A DNA stretch of 64,000 nucleotides from JBPEWY01 sp965224095 (GTDB lineage Bacteria > Bacteroidota > Bacteroidia > Flavobacteriales > Flavobacteriaceae). The notes under the pieces are model-generated. The model was given only the letters and a program-made list of their open reading frames with translations, did not search any database and had not been told where the DNA came from. The position numbers and the translations under genes were made by a program. The DNA lies in the NCBI GenBank assembly GCA_965224095.1, contig OZ245039.1, positions 2,790,001-2,854,000 on the forward strand, read 5' to 3'. This document shows, in pieces, positions 23,849 through 33,890 of the stretch (position 1 is its first letter; every line of letters starts with the position of its first letter).

Positions 23849-26308
23849 ATGAAAAAAATCAATCAGAAAATGTTAACAGCTTTATTATTGTTGTACATAC
23901 CATTACAAATAAATGTTGTTGCTCAAAACAGGTATTCAAAAATTGACAAACTTTTTAATGAAATTGAAACTCAAGACTTAGGCTTGGGTAGTATTTCAAT
24001 CTTTAAATCAGGAGAAGAAATTTATCAAGCTCAAGCCGGCTTTCAAAATATAGAAAATCAAGTAAAGACTTCGTCTAAAACAAAATACAGAATAGGTAGT
24101 ATTTCTAAAATGTTTACTGCCGTAATGATTATGCAATTGGTTGAAGAAAATAAGCTTGATCTTGACACCAAGTTGAATAAATTCTTTCCTCGTATTCCGA
24201 ACGCTGACAAGATAACAATCGAACACTTGCTAAGACATGAGAGTGGGTTAAAGGAAATTGTAAAACAACCTGGTATGGATAAATGGTTGCAGAATGCCCA
24301 TTCTAAAAAAGAAATGATACAAAAGTTTAAAAAATTTGGAGTGGATTTTTTTCCAGGAGAAAAACAAGAATATAACAATAATGGCTATGTGTTACTGAGC
24401 TATATTTTAGATAAAATAGAGCAAAAATCGTTTAGTGAAGTTCTAAAAACTAGAATTGTTACTCCTCTTAACTTAAAAAATACTTACTACGGTAAAAATA
24501 TGGGTGATCAAAAAGAGGAAGCTCTATCATATGTCAAGAAAAATCAATGGGAAGAAAGTTCTTATTTACATTATTCTTTACCCTTAGGAGCAGGTGGTAT
24601 TGTTTCTACACCGCACGATTTAAACATTTTTATAAATGCCATTTTTTCAGAAAAATTGGTTTCCGGTAAAACATTAAAATTGATGTTCCCAAAAGCGAAT
24701 TCATTTGGTTTAGGCTTAATGAATTATAAACTCGATGATAGTCAAGCCTTGGGGCATACTGGCGGTATAGATGAGTATCGTTCTTGGATTTTGTATTTTC
24801 CATCCAGAAACATATCTATTGCCTATTCTTCAAACGGGCAAGATAAGCCATTCAAAGAGATTGTAAAAGAGATCTTTAAAGCGTTTAAAAGTGCTAAAGA
24901 AAAAGAAGTAGAATTACGAGACGCAATACATGAACAGGATAGTTTGATTTTTGATGCGGTATTCATAAAACATGATAAGGATTACTTGCTTTCCAAGCTT
25001 TCTTCAGATTTAGAGTTTTATCATGATAAAGGTGGACTTACAGATACCTCAGCAGTAACTTTTGTAAAAAATTTTGAACGTATCTGGAAACGCCAGGAAA
25101 ATGGTGATAAAAAATGGATGAAAAGAAAATTGATAAAAGAAACTCTTGAAGTTCACCCTATAGCCAATTATGGTGTTCTTCAATTGGCTGATCACCAATT
25201 TTATGAAATTGAAGATGATGGTAGTGAAACTTTAGTTGACAATGCCAAAATAGCGCAAATATGGAAAAAAACAGATGGAATTTGGAAATTAAGCCGTGTA
25301 GTGAGTTATGAGCATAAAAATGTAACAGATTGGAAAAAAGAAATTGAACAAAAAGTACTGAATGAAATGAAAGAACATCATATTCCATCAACATCTGTTT
25401 CGGTAATTGAAAATGGGGTTGTAACGTATATGAAAACCTTTGGGGAATTAAAAAAAGGAATACCAGCAACAAACGAAGCTATTTATAAAGTAGCGTCAAT
25501 AACAAAACCTGTAGTAGCTACTTTGGTGCTAAAATTAGTCGATCAAGGACAGTGGAATCTAGATGAACCTCTTGTTAAATACTTTGTTGATGAAGATGTG
25601 AAAAATAGTAAATGGTTAAACAAATTATCAACACGACATGTATTAAACCATCGCTCAGGATTCCCAAATTGGCGTTTTCAAACTGAATCAGGAAAATTAT
25701 CCTTTTTATTTGAGCCAGGAACTAAATTCGGATATTCTGGAGAAGGTTTTGAGTATTTAAGAAAAGCATTAGAATTTAAATTCAATAAATCATTAGAAGA
25801 AATAGCAAAAGAAAAACTGTTTTCTGAAATCGGGATGGATGAAACTTGGTTTTGGTGGGAAAAAGATTTGGATGAGTCAAGATATGCTGTAAATCATGAC
25901 AAAGAAGGAAAACCATATGAAATAGAAAAATATTATGAAGCCATGGCAGCAGGAAACCTATTAACAACTATTACAGATTATACAAATTTTGTAAAGTATC
26001 TCCTTACCGATAAAGCGATTTCAAACAATTTATGGAGACAAATAATTACTGTTAATGGAAAAAAAGATAAAGGGCTTCCTTTTGGACTGGGGTGGATTGT
26101 TATCGATGAATTGTCAAATGGTGAATACGCTCTGGCACATAATGGTAATGATCCGGGTGTAAAAACCTTTGTTTTAGTATTACCTGAATCTAAAAGAGCT
26201 ATTGTTGTTTTAATGAACGGGCAAGATGGCCAATATGTGTATAGAGAAATTATTAAAACAGTTCTCGATATTGGGGGAGAAATAGTAGATATAATCAGTA
26301 AATTTTAG
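23849..26308 (+). CDS. Two-domain class C beta-lactamase-fold hydrolase with inserted NTF2-like domain
   Basis: An 819-residue exported protein (signal peptide ending near VVAQ). The first serine hydrolase domain has SISK (84-87), YNN (from Tyr175) and HTG (from His303). A middle section (about 350-490) resembles a DUF4440/NTF2-like domain, ending FKKTDGIW-type strands. The second serine hydrolase domain has SITK (550-553), YSG (from Tyr629) and HNG (from His764). All three motifs of the serine beta-lactamase/D-peptidase fold are therefore present twice. Such proteins act as esterases, D-aminopeptidases or carboxypeptidases as often as beta-lactamases. ATG at 23849 (MKKINQK) is preferred to 23843 on the signal peptide. 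Confidence 0.82.
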   Translation: MKKINQKMLTALLLLYIPLQINVVAQNRYSKIDKLFNEIETQDLGLGSISIFKSGEEIYQAQAGFQNIENQVKTSSKTKYRIGSISKMFTAVMIMQLVEENKLDLDTKLNKFFPRIPNADKITIEHLLRHESGLKEIVKQPGMDKWLQNAHSKKEMIQKFKKFGVDFFPGEKQEYNNNGYVLLSYILDKIEQKSFSEVLKTRIVTPLNLKNTYYGKNMGDQKEEALSYVKKNQWEESSYLHYSLPLGAGGIVSTPHDLNIFINAIFSEKLVSGKTLKLMFPKANSFGLGLMNYKLDDSQALGHTGGIDEYRSWILYFPSRNISIAYSSNGQDKPFKEIVKEIFKAFKSAKEKEVELRDAIHEQDSLIFDAVFIKHDKDYLLSKLSSDLEFYHDKGGLTDTSAVTFVKNFERIWKRQENGDKKWMKRKLIKETLEVHPIANYGVLQLADHQFYEIEDDGSETLVDNAKIAQIWKKTDGIWKLSRVVSYEHKNVTDWKKEIEQKVLNEMKEHHIPSTSVSVIENGVVTYMKTFGELKKGIPATNEAIYKVASITKPVVATLVLKLVDQGQWNLDEPLVKYFVDEDVKNSKWLNKLSTRHVLNHRSGFPNWRFQTESGKLSFLFEPGTKFGYSGEGFEYLRKALEFKFNKSLEEIAKEKLFSEIGMDETWFWWEKDLDESRYAVNHDKEGKPYEIEKYYEAMAAGNLLTTITDYTNFVKYLLTDKAISNNLWRQIITVNGKKDKGLPFGLGWIVIDELSNGEYALAHNGNDPGVKTFVLVLPESKRAIVVLMNGQDGQYVYREIIKTVLDIGGEIVDIISKF

Positions 26309-26468
26309 TATTTAACATTATAACTAATTAATCCGATTAGTACAATATTAAAGATAAAACTGTCTATTTCCATTCGTAAGGACATAATAACTTCCCTTTT
26401 ACGGAATTAAGGCGTAACGTTTAAATAACTTTAAAATCATTAGGGTTAAATACTAAAATTGTAGTGAA

Positions 26469-27338
26469 ATGAAAACACCAAACCAGTTAATGTTCTGTAT
26501 AACTTTATTGAGCGTTTTATCGATTTATTTTTTGTCAACATTGAAGGTCAATGCGCAAAAAGGAAAATTTCCCCATAGTGAGATTATTAAAAAGGAAATA
26601 ACCATTCAGAATTTAACTGAAAATAATTTGTTGTTTCTGGGTAATGTTAGCGGTTCAATTGATATTGAGGGATACGAGGGTAATACCATAGAGTTTGAAC
26701 TCAAAAAAAATATCAACTCGAGCTCAAAAAAAGAAACGCTCCGAGGTATCGACGAAATTAAACTAAAAGTGTTAGAGCTAAATGATAAAATTTTTATTTA
26801 TATGGATTCTCCTTATACCACTTTCCTTGCAAAAGAGGAAACTTATATGTTTAATAATAATTGTGAAGGGAAATCTTGTTATAAGTACACTTTTGAATTA
26901 AACTACAAAATTAGAGTTCCTAATTCCATGAATTTGATACTTCAAACCATAGATAAAGGAAGCATTTATGCTCGAAATATGGAGAGCAAACGAATTCGGG
27001 TTTGGAATGTTTCAGGATCTATAAATTTAAACAAGATTTCAGGGGCCGTAGATGCAAAAACAGTTAAAGGAGATATTGATGTAAGTTTTAAAAACAACCC
27101 GATATCAAGATGTGATTTCACCACGGTGAATGGAAATATTAATGCTCAATTCAACAAGGATGTGGATGCGGAAATATCATATCAAATAAGAAAAGGGCGA
27201 TTCCGTAACGATTTTATACAGACAAAAAATAAAAACAAGATAACGGATTTTATAAAGGGTAAAATAGTGGTTGGCGCTGGTGACATACCCTTAAATTTTA
27301 ATTTGGTAAGTGGCGATATAAATATTACTACGCTATGA
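26469..27338 (+). CDS. DUF4097-like secreted beta-repeat protein
   Basis: A 289-residue exported protein: signal peptide (hydrophobic 10-27, cleavage near VNAQ), then a run of short beta strands with a DUF4097-like pattern: GNVSGSIDIEGYEGN, RVWNVSGSINLNKISG, AVDAKTVKGDIDVSF and NLVSGDINITTL. The recurring SGSI/KGDI/SGDI turns indicate a right-handed beta-helix. Proteins of this kind are often called adhesin-like, but no activity is known. The stop overlaps the start of the next gene (ATGA), so it is translated together with the following hydrolase. Confidence 0.7.
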   Translation: MKTPNQLMFCITLLSVLSIYFLSTLKVNAQKGKFPHSEIIKKEITIQNLTENNLLFLGNVSGSIDIEGYEGNTIEFELKKNINSSSKKETLRGIDEIKLKVLELNDKIFIYMDSPYTTFLAKEETYMFNNNCEGKSCYKYTFELNYKIRVPNSMNLILQTIDKGSIYARNMESKRIRVWNVSGSINLNKISGAVDAKTVKGDIDVSFKNNPISRCDFTTVNGNINAQFNKDVDAEISYQIRKGRFRNDFIQTKNKNKITDFIKGKIVVGAGDIPLNFNLVSGDINITTL

Positions 27339-29299
27339 GAAAGGTATTCACATGTATAATTTTAATTCTAAATTTTTCAGCCTTTGCTCATAATGGAAAA
27401 GTTGGTTACGCCCAACCGCAAAATATTGTGATAGATGGCAAAATCTCTGATTGGAAAGAAATTTATGAAACCATTACCATAGGAGACAACCCTGCAGATT
27501 TCTGTGGAGAGTTAAAACTAGCCTATGATTATAAAAACCAATATTTGTTTATTGGTTTTGAAATTCAGGATAATGACTTTTCAATACAAGACGTTTTGGA
27601 AATTTATATTAACGCAGGACACTTAAAAAGAGCACCCAGCAACTTCATGTTAAAATTTCAAGATGACAATTTTACTTTTTTTAAGCATAATAAAGGAAAA
27701 GATTTTATTCATCAACATATAATCGAAAACAATATAACGTATAAGATCAATAGAAAAGGAAAATCTAAATTCTTTGAGCTAAGTATTCATTTACCGGATT
27801 TTATCGTACCGAATAAAACAATAGGTTTTGACCTGTTGTATGTAGACGTTGATAAAAATGAAGACACCGCTTATCATAATTGGGGAAAAGGGTACTATGG
27901 TTTTTTAAAAGAATATAATAGCGGACAACTTGGAGATATTATTTTGCTGGAAACTTCAGATTTAAAGGAGTTGACGGGAGCCGTTAAATGGAAAGATAAA
28001 ATGTTTCAAGAAGCCATCAATGAAATTAAAATAGAATCTGTTGATAATCCCGATTTATGGATCATAACAAAAGTAGACTCTTTAGGAAATTATACTGCTA
28101 AACTACCTATAGGTAAGTATAAAATTTCATCAGCATATAAACTAACAAATCCTTGGGCAAGTTGGGGAGAGAATAATCAGTTTAGAATTGATGACAGTAA
28201 AAATATAGTGGTTGATTTAAATAAGATAGCTATAGCAAAATTATTGGAATTAGAAATGTATGGCGAACCTAAATTTTTGATTCCGTTACAAGGCATCCTG
28301 ACCGAAAAAGAAAAATTTAATGGAGGGCAATTCGATGCATTTGTTAAAGCCTATATGATGTATTATAATATCCCTGGAGCATCTATAGCCTTAATTAAAG
28401 ATGGAAAAATAATATATCACAATGTTTATGGTGTTAAAAGTTTTTTGAGTCAGGAAGAAGTCGACGAAAGGAATGTGTTTCAAGCTGCTTCGGTTACAAA
28501 ACCGGCATTTGCCTTCATTGCTAATCGATTAATTGATAGAGGCGAATTAGAATTGGATAAACCTTTATGTGAATACCTTGAATTTGCCAACCTTAAGCAT
28601 GATGAGCGTTATAAAAAAATGACAACCCGACATGTACTGTCGCATCAATCGGGATTGCCAAATTGGGCTTGGGGCGGCCCATTAGGGTGGAAAAACAATC
28701 AAAAAACAGACTTATTATTTACACCGGGAGAAGGATATGGGTATTCAGGAGAAGCGTTTCAATATTTAGGACGAGTTGTAGAAAAAATTACAGGCAAAGG
28801 CTTAAACACACTGCTTCAAGAAGAACTTATACAGCCACTTGGTATACCTGAACTGTATTTTTTTGGTAACGATAAGCTGGAGATGGTAAACGGACATGTT
28901 CAAAACTACCCAACATATTATGACATGGTAGACTATGTAGGAGTGGCTCACAGCTTATTGACCGAAGCAAATAGCTTTGCTCATTTTGTTAGGGCATTAA
29001 TAAATAAAAAAGGACTTTCTGATAAACAATACAAAGCCATGTTCAATACCGAGGTTCTTACCGGAAGCGTTGGGGCAGATGAATTACCCTATTGGAATCA
29101 AGGCTTAGGACTTGGTTTTTTTACACAGGATACTCAATTGGGCAAAGCAGTAATGCACGGAGGCAGTAATGGAGATTTTCAAAGCGAGTTTGTACTTTTT
29201 CCAGAGCTTAAATCTGGTTTTGTAATGTTTACAAACAGCAATACAGGACATAAGCTGGGACAAGCTTTGGGTAGATATTTATTCTACGGTAGAAATTAA
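27335..29299 (+). CDS. Three-domain exported serine hydrolase (CBM9-like, CarboxypepD_reg-like, beta-lactamase fold)
   Basis: A 654-residue exported protein. After the signal peptide (cleavage near AFAH), residues about 28-205 look like a CBM9/DOMON-type beta-sandwich (IVIDGKISDWKEI, LYVDVDKNEDT). Residues about 213-300 resemble a regulatory beta-sandwich of the CarboxypepD_reg type (LTGAVKWKDKMF, GNYTAKLPIGKYK). Residues 330-654 are the class C beta-lactamase fold with SVTK (386-389), YSG (from Tyr470) and HGG (from His608). The catalytic set is complete. The combination suggests a surface or periplasmic esterase/peptidase with its own binding module. Substrate unknown. Confidence 0.8.
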   Translation: MRKVFTCIILILNFSAFAHNGKVGYAQPQNIVIDGKISDWKEIYETITIGDNPADFCGELKLAYDYKNQYLFIGFEIQDNDFSIQDVLEIYINAGHLKRAPSNFMLKFQDDNFTFFKHNKGKDFIHQHIIENNITYKINRKGKSKFFELSIHLPDFIVPNKTIGFDLLYVDVDKNEDTAYHNWGKGYYGFLKEYNSGQLGDIILLETSDLKELTGAVKWKDKMFQEAINEIKIESVDNPDLWIITKVDSLGNYTAKLPIGKYKISSAYKLTNPWASWGENNQFRIDDSKNIVVDLNKIAIAKLLELEMYGEPKFLIPLQGILTEKEKFNGGQFDAFVKAYMMYYNIPGASIALIKDGKIIYHNVYGVKSFLSQEEVDERNVFQAASVTKPAFAFIANRLIDRGELELDKPLCEYLEFANLKHDERYKKMTTRHVLSHQSGLPNWAWGGPLGWKNNQKTDLLFTPGEGYGYSGEAFQYLGRVVEKITGKGLNTLLQEELIQPLGIPELYFFGNDKLEMVNGHVQNYPTYYDMVDYVGVAHSLLTEANSFAHFVRALINKKGLSDKQYKAMFNTEVLTGSVGADELPYWNQGLGLGFFTQDTQLGKAVMHGGSNGDFQSEFVLFPELKSGFVMFTNSNTGHKLGQALGRYLFYGRN

Positions 29300-29314
29300 A
29301 AAAGTATGTAGTTT

Positions 29315-30211
29315 ATGAGAATTGTTAAGCATACATATATTATTCTAAGTGTAGCAATATTACTAATCTGTAAGATTTCTTTTTCCCAAGCTATGGCTAA
29401 GGATTCTGTAAATATTATTACATCAGATATAACTCTTTTTTGGAAAGCTTTTGACGAGTCCAAACCAAAGCTTAAAAAAGTATACTTTGATGAATACATC
29501 GAAAGCGGAACGGTAGGTTTAAAGGATTTCATGTCCAGGATAGGAAGTGCCAAAAAATTAGCTAAGACAGTTAAAAAGAGGAAAGATGATTATTTAAAGG
29601 TAAGGGAATCATCACATACCGTAGAAAGAGATTATAAAGATAAGATTGCAAAGGCGCTGTTCAAATTAAAGGAAGTTTACCCAACTACCATTTTTCCCGA
29701 TATTTATTTTGTGATTGGTAGGTTTAATGCCGGTGGAATTCCTTCAAAAAATGGGATCATAATAGGTTACGAGCTATTTTCAGAAATTGGAATGCAAAAT
29801 ATAGTTCCACTGGTAACCCATGAATCTATTCATTTCCAACAGAATTATAACAGAGAAAATTGGAATTTGTTAAAACAATGCATTACTGAAGGTAGTGCAG
29901 ATTTCTTGTCGTTGTTAATTAGAGAGGAACCACTAAAACATCATAACGATGCCTGGGGATTAGAAAATGAAGCAGCACTTTGGGAACAATTTGAAAAAGA
30001 TATGAATAATAACACCTTTGGAGGTTGGTTATACGGAGGAAGTGCTATAAAAAATAGCCCCGGTGATATGGGATACTGGATTGGACACAGAATTACGAAG
30101 GCGTATTATGAACGAGCTACTGATAAAGAGAAAGCCATTCATGATATTTTAAATATAAAGGACTTCAACAGGTTTTTAAATCAAAGTGGTTATGCTGAAA
30201 AATTTAAGTAG
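29315..30211 (+). CDS. Exported DUF2268-like zinc protease
   Basis: A 298-residue exported protein (hydrophobic residues 8-22, cleavage near ISFSQ). It contains a gluzincin-type site: HESIH at 169-173 in PLVTHESIHFQQ, with Glu192 (ITEGSADFLS) as probable third ligand. This arrangement, with the flanking FNAGGIPSKNGIIIGYE segment, is that of DUF2268-type predicted Zn-dependent proteases. The rest is helical. It starts 15 bases after the hydrolase stop and its 3' end overlaps the next gene by 20 bases, so it belongs to the same transcript. Substrate unknown. Confidence 0.75.
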   Translation: MRIVKHTYIILSVAILLICKISFSQAMAKDSVNIITSDITLFWKAFDESKPKLKKVYFDEYIESGTVGLKDFMSRIGSAKKLAKTVKKRKDDYLKVRESSHTVERDYKDKIAKALFKLKEVYPTTIFPDIYFVIGRFNAGGIPSKNGIIIGYELFSEIGMQNIVPLVTHESIHFQQNYNRENWNLLKQCITEGSADFLSLLIREEPLKHHNDAWGLENEAALWEQFEKDMNNNTFGGWLYGGSAIKNSPGDMGYWIGHRITKAYYERATDKEKAIHDILNIKDFNRFLNQSGYAEKFK

Positions 30212-31046
30212 AATCGTATTAATAGCCCTCTTATTAAACCATCAACATTTCTATAGTCAAACAATAAGTGGGATAATTACAGATGCTGAAACAGGAGAAA
30301 AATTACCATATGTTCATATTGGGATTAAAAATACAAATAAAGGAACCATATCAAAAGATGATGGTAGTTTCTCAATTTCGCTTGATGGAATTAATACAAA
30401 AAAACGACTCTTCTTTTCAATTTTAGGTTATGAAGAGCTCTTTATTACCCTTGATGAGATTGAAGGTTCTCCCTTTAATGTTCATTTAAAACCAACATCA
30501 ATTTCGCTCTCAGAGGTTATACTCGATTCCAAAAAGAAAAAATATAAAAAAATTAAGTTAGGTAATTATAAAAACTCAACTACTACAACTGGAAAATCAG
30601 GGGACGAAGTATTTGGCTGGGGTGGAGAGTGGGGAATAATATTACCCAAATATAGTCAAGAATATAAAATCAAAGATGTTCAATTTCATCTTAGATTTAA
30701 TACGGTGGATAGTATTTTATTTCGAGTCAATATTTATAAAGTCAAAAGCGACAAACAAAAGTTTGAGAGTATCCTTCAAAAACCAGCTTTCGTAACTTCT
30801 AAAAAGAATGATAACTGGATTACTTTAAATATGATGGATAGAGATATTTGGGTTGATGATAAAATTCTTGTAACCATAGAATGGGTACGTATATGGTATG
30901 CCGGAGAAGGACAAAATCTAATCTTCTTTACCCATGCAAAAGATAATAAGTTTAGGGTGATACATAAAAATAACAGTTACGGTACCTGGCAGGTTAATAA
31001 AAGACCTGCTTTAGCAATTTATATTAACGGATTGGCAGAAAAATGA
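30192..31046 (+). CDS. Exported CarboxypepD_reg-like protein, 284 aa
   Basis: Signal peptide (hydrophobic 8-16, cleavage near FYSQ) and then a clear CarboxypepD_reg-like beta-sandwich: ISGIITDAETGEKLPYVHIGIKN, followed by KGTISKDDGSFSI. This is the module that opens SusC proteins, here without a barrel. The remaining 180 residues are beta-rich (LRFNTVDSILFRVNIYKV, ILVTIEWVRIWYAG) with no family I can name. ATG 30192 is preferred to GTG 30186 for the signal peptide. It closes the exported part of the cluster; a 136-base gap follows. Confidence 0.75.
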   Translation: MLKNLSRIVLIALLLNHQHFYSQTISGIITDAETGEKLPYVHIGIKNTNKGTISKDDGSFSISLDGINTKKRLFFSILGYEELFITLDEIEGSPFNVHLKPTSISLSEVILDSKKKKYKKIKLGNYKNSTTTTGKSGDEVFGWGGEWGIILPKYSQEYKIKDVQFHLRFNTVDSILFRVNIYKVKSDKQKFESILQKPAFVTSKKNDNWITLNMMDRDIWVDDKILVTIEWVRIWYAGEGQNLIFFTHAKDNKFRVIHKNNSYGTWQVNKRPALAIYINGLAEK

Positions 31047-31182
31047 AATTCAGAGTTAACACCGTATTGTCCATTGCATACGTTTTTCATCCATCGTACA
31101 TGAAGATATGAATATAAGTCCATGCATAAAAAAACTAAAAGAGCAATTTAAAACAACCTTTTAATAAAATACTATTTATACA

Positions 31183-32568
31183 ATGGCAGATATACAAACA
31201 AAAATGCTCCATGAGCTTCAAAATAAGGAAGCCTTTGAGAATGCAAAAAAAGCAGCATATAAATACATGGATACGGTTTCAGATACAAGAGTATATCCAT
31301 CGAAAGAGGAAATTAAGAATTTAGATGCATTCAAAGAGCCTTTAAATCATGCGCCAATACCATCAAATGAGGTACTTAAAATGCTCATTGAACATGGAAC
31401 ACAAGGTACTATCGCACAAACTGGCGGACGTTATTTTGGATTCGTAAATGGTGGTGCAGTTCCGGCTTCACTGCCGGTTAAGTGGCTGTCGGATGTTTGG
31501 GATCAATGTGGAGGTCTGTATTTAACATCACCTATCAACGCAGAATTAGAAATGGTTTGTGAAAGCTGGTTGAAGAATTTGTTCGGTTTACCTAAAGAAA
31601 CTATCGCCGGTTTTGTAAGTGGTACGTCTATGGCAAATTTAAGTGCCCTAGCGGCAGGAAGACAGTATTTACTTAAAAATCAGGGGTGGGATGTTAACGA
31701 AAAGGGATTACACGGTGCGCCGAAAATTAGAGTTATAGCGCATAATCAGGTTCATGCCAGTATAAAGAAAACACTTGCGATGTTGGGTTATGGCAGAAAT
31801 AGTATTGAGTGGATTCCATCTGACGAACAGGGTAGATTAATTGTTGAAAAATTACCTGCACTAGATCGTACTTGCCTAGTATTGCTTCAAGCCGGCAATG
31901 CCAATACAGGAGCTTTCGATGACTTCAATACGGTGTGCGATTTAGCGAATAAAGTGGGAGCCTGGACACATATTGATGGTGCGTTTGGGTTATGGGTTGC
32001 AGCTTCAAAAGAGCTATCGTATTTAACAAAAGGTATGCATAAAGCCTGCTCCTGGGCTGTAGATGGGCATAAAACATTAAATACACCCTACGATTCTGGA
32101 ATTGTATTATGTAGATATCCACAGGCACTAATAGGTGCTTTGCAGGCAACAGGTGAATACATTATTTATAGTGAGAGAAAAGATCCATTACTAACCACTC
32201 CCGAACTATCAAAACGTTCTCGTGCCATTGAGTTGTGGGCAACTATGAAATCACTTGGCAAGCAAGGTATAGATGAAATGGTAACAGGATTTTATCACTA
32301 TGCGAAACAAATGGAAAGCGGGTTAAAGGATATTGGTTTTACTATTTTAAACGATGTTGTTTTCAATCAGGTATTAATTAAATATAATACAGATGAACAA
32401 ACGGAAAGAGTTCTGGAATATGTGCAAAATTCTGGCACTTGTTGGTTAGGTGGAACAACATGGAATAATCAAATCGCGATTAGAGTTAGTATCTGTTCCT
32501 GGAGGACTGCTAAAGAAGATATAGATAAAAGCCTGGAAGTATTTAAAGCGGCTATTGAAAAGCTATAA
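31183..32568 (+). CDS. PLP-dependent group II decarboxylase-family protein
   Basis: A 461-residue PLP enzyme of the group II decarboxylase family, with the cofactor lysine Lys297 in DGHKTLNTPYDSG and Asp265 in HIDGAFGLW. GGRYFGFVNGGAVPAS corresponds to the same segment of the paralogue at 19730, and ICSWRTAKEDID to its ICNWRTTQKDMD. The two are clearly related but diverged along their whole length. Cytoplasmic. It leads a four-gene run with VOC, GNAT and M20 genes spaced by 11 bases or less. Substrate unknown. Confidence 0.85.
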   Translation: MADIQTKMLHELQNKEAFENAKKAAYKYMDTVSDTRVYPSKEEIKNLDAFKEPLNHAPIPSNEVLKMLIEHGTQGTIAQTGGRYFGFVNGGAVPASLPVKWLSDVWDQCGGLYLTSPINAELEMVCESWLKNLFGLPKETIAGFVSGTSMANLSALAAGRQYLLKNQGWDVNEKGLHGAPKIRVIAHNQVHASIKKTLAMLGYGRNSIEWIPSDEQGRLIVEKLPALDRTCLVLLQAGNANTGAFDDFNTVCDLANKVGAWTHIDGAFGLWVAASKELSYLTKGMHKACSWAVDGHKTLNTPYDSGIVLCRYPQALIGALQATGEYIIYSERKDPLLTTPELSKRSRAIELWATMKSLGKQGIDEMVTGFYHYAKQMESGLKDIGFTILNDVVFNQVLIKYNTDEQTERVLEYVQNSGTCWLGGTTWNNQIAIRVSICSWRTAKEDIDKSLEVFKAAIEKL

Positions 32569-32579
32569 ACCGTAATATC

Positions 32580-33026
32580 ATGATTAACGGACTATTTGAA
32601 ACACATTTATTTGTTAGCAATGTTGAACGTTCCATAGCATTCTATAAAGCTCTTGGGTTAAAACGGTGTCACTTTGAAAAGGAAAGAAAAGCCGCTTTTT
32701 TTTGGATAGGAAAACCTAAACAGGCAATGCTTGGTTTATGGGAAAAACCGGAAAGTGAAATTGATATCAGGCATTTTGCTTTTCAAACAGAGCCCGATTG
32801 GGTGGTGAAAAAATCGGTTTTATACCTGGAATCAAAAAATATAAAACCTTTTAATTTTTTTAAAGACGGAACTACAGAACCAATGGTTTTTGCATGGATG
32901 CCTGCCGTAGCTATTTATTTTAATGACCCTGATAATCATTTACTGGAATACATAGGTTTATTAAATGAAACACCAAAGCCTGAATTGGGAGTGATTACAT
33001 GGAATGATTGGATTAAGGGGAAATGA
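32580..33026 (+). CDS. VOC-family (glyoxalase/fosfomycin-resistance-like) protein
   Basis: A 148-residue vicinal-oxygen-chelate domain with a complete metal triad: His9 (ETHLFVSNVERSIAFY), His65 (DIRHFAF) and Glu123 (NHLLEYIGL). The layout matches glyoxalase, dioxygenase or antibiotic-modifying members; the reaction cannot be told from the fold. It lies 11 bases after the decarboxylase gene and its stop overlaps the next start (ATGA). Confidence 0.85.
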   Translation: MINGLFETHLFVSNVERSIAFYKALGLKRCHFEKERKAAFFWIGKPKQAMLGLWEKPESEIDIRHFAFQTEPDWVVKKSVLYLESKNIKPFNFFKDGTTEPMVFAWMPAVAIYFNDPDNHLLEYIGLLNETPKPELGVITWNDWIKGK

Positions 33027-33886
33027 TTATGACTATAAAAAATTTAGCACTAGTAGATTTCAGGAAAATACATCAAGCATTCTCAGATGCTTTTTCTAAC
33101 TATCAGATACCTTTTGAATTATCGGAATCCCAATTGAAATATATGCTCAAAAGAAGAGGTTATAATCCGGATTTATCTTATGGAGTTTTTGAAGGTGATA
33201 AAATGGTATGTTTTATCCTGAACGGGATTGGCACCTGGAATGATAAAAAAACGGCTTACGATACTGGAACCGGTACCATTAAAAGTTATCAGGGGAAAGG
33301 ATATGCAAAAAAACTTTTTGCCCATACAGTTAACCGTTTAAAGGCAAATGGGTTTAAACAGTACTTACTTGAAGTTATAAAAACGAATGAAAATGCTTTT
33401 AAGCTCTACAGCAAAAGCGGGTTTAAAATTAGAAATCATTACGATTATTACAATTTTAAAAAATCTGATATGCTGGATAAGAAAATCAAGTTAAGTGGAA
33501 TAGTCTCTTTTATGCAAGCCTCTTCCGTAAATTGGAAGGTATTTCAAACGTTTTGGGATTTTAATCCCTCATGGCAAAATAATATAGATTCACTGGAAAG
33601 AGTTACGGAAAGCATCAATTGTTATATAGCAAAAGTTAAAAGTGAAATTGTTGGTTATGTGATTGTTGAGCCGCACACGGGAGATATTCCCCAGCTCGCC
33701 GTTTTAAGTTCTTATAGAAGGAAAGGAATAGGCTCTAAATTATTATATAAAGCATCAAAAGCATCAGATACAGCCAGTTTGAAAATCATCAATATTTCAG
33801 AAAGTAATGAAGCTTTCAAATCCTTTATGATCTCAAAGGGTATTGAGAAAGGCAAAGGACAATTTGAAATGATATTGGATATATAG
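33023..33886 (+). CDS. Tandem GNAT acetyltransferase
   Basis: A 287-residue protein with two GNAT domains in one chain. The first acetyl-CoA loop is QGKGYAKKLF near residue 93 and the second is RRKGIGSKLL near residue 233. Between them NAFKLYSKSGFKIR and, at the end, NEAFKSFMISKGI are the usual C-terminal GNAT segments. Both loops keep the Q/R-x-x-G-x-G/A core. The acceptor is unknown; amines or peptides handled by the neighbouring enzymes are plausible. The start is either 33023 (overlapping the VOC stop) or the ATG six bases later. Confidence 0.83.
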   Translation: MIMTIKNLALVDFRKIHQAFSDAFSNYQIPFELSESQLKYMLKRRGYNPDLSYGVFEGDKMVCFILNGIGTWNDKKTAYDTGTGTIKSYQGKGYAKKLFAHTVNRLKANGFKQYLLEVIKTNENAFKLYSKSGFKIRNHYDYYNFKKSDMLDKKIKLSGIVSFMQASSVNWKVFQTFWDFNPSWQNNIDSLERVTESINCYIAKVKSEIVGYVIVEPHTGDIPQLAVLSSYRRKGIGSKLLYKASKASDTASLKIINISESNEAFKSFMISKGIEKGKGQFEMILDI

Positions 33887-33890
33887 CTAT

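Noticed and set aside
31111..31167. Short frame MNISPCIKKLKEQFKTTF upstream of the second decarboxylase
   Set aside because: Only 18 codons and no independent evidence; probably chance.
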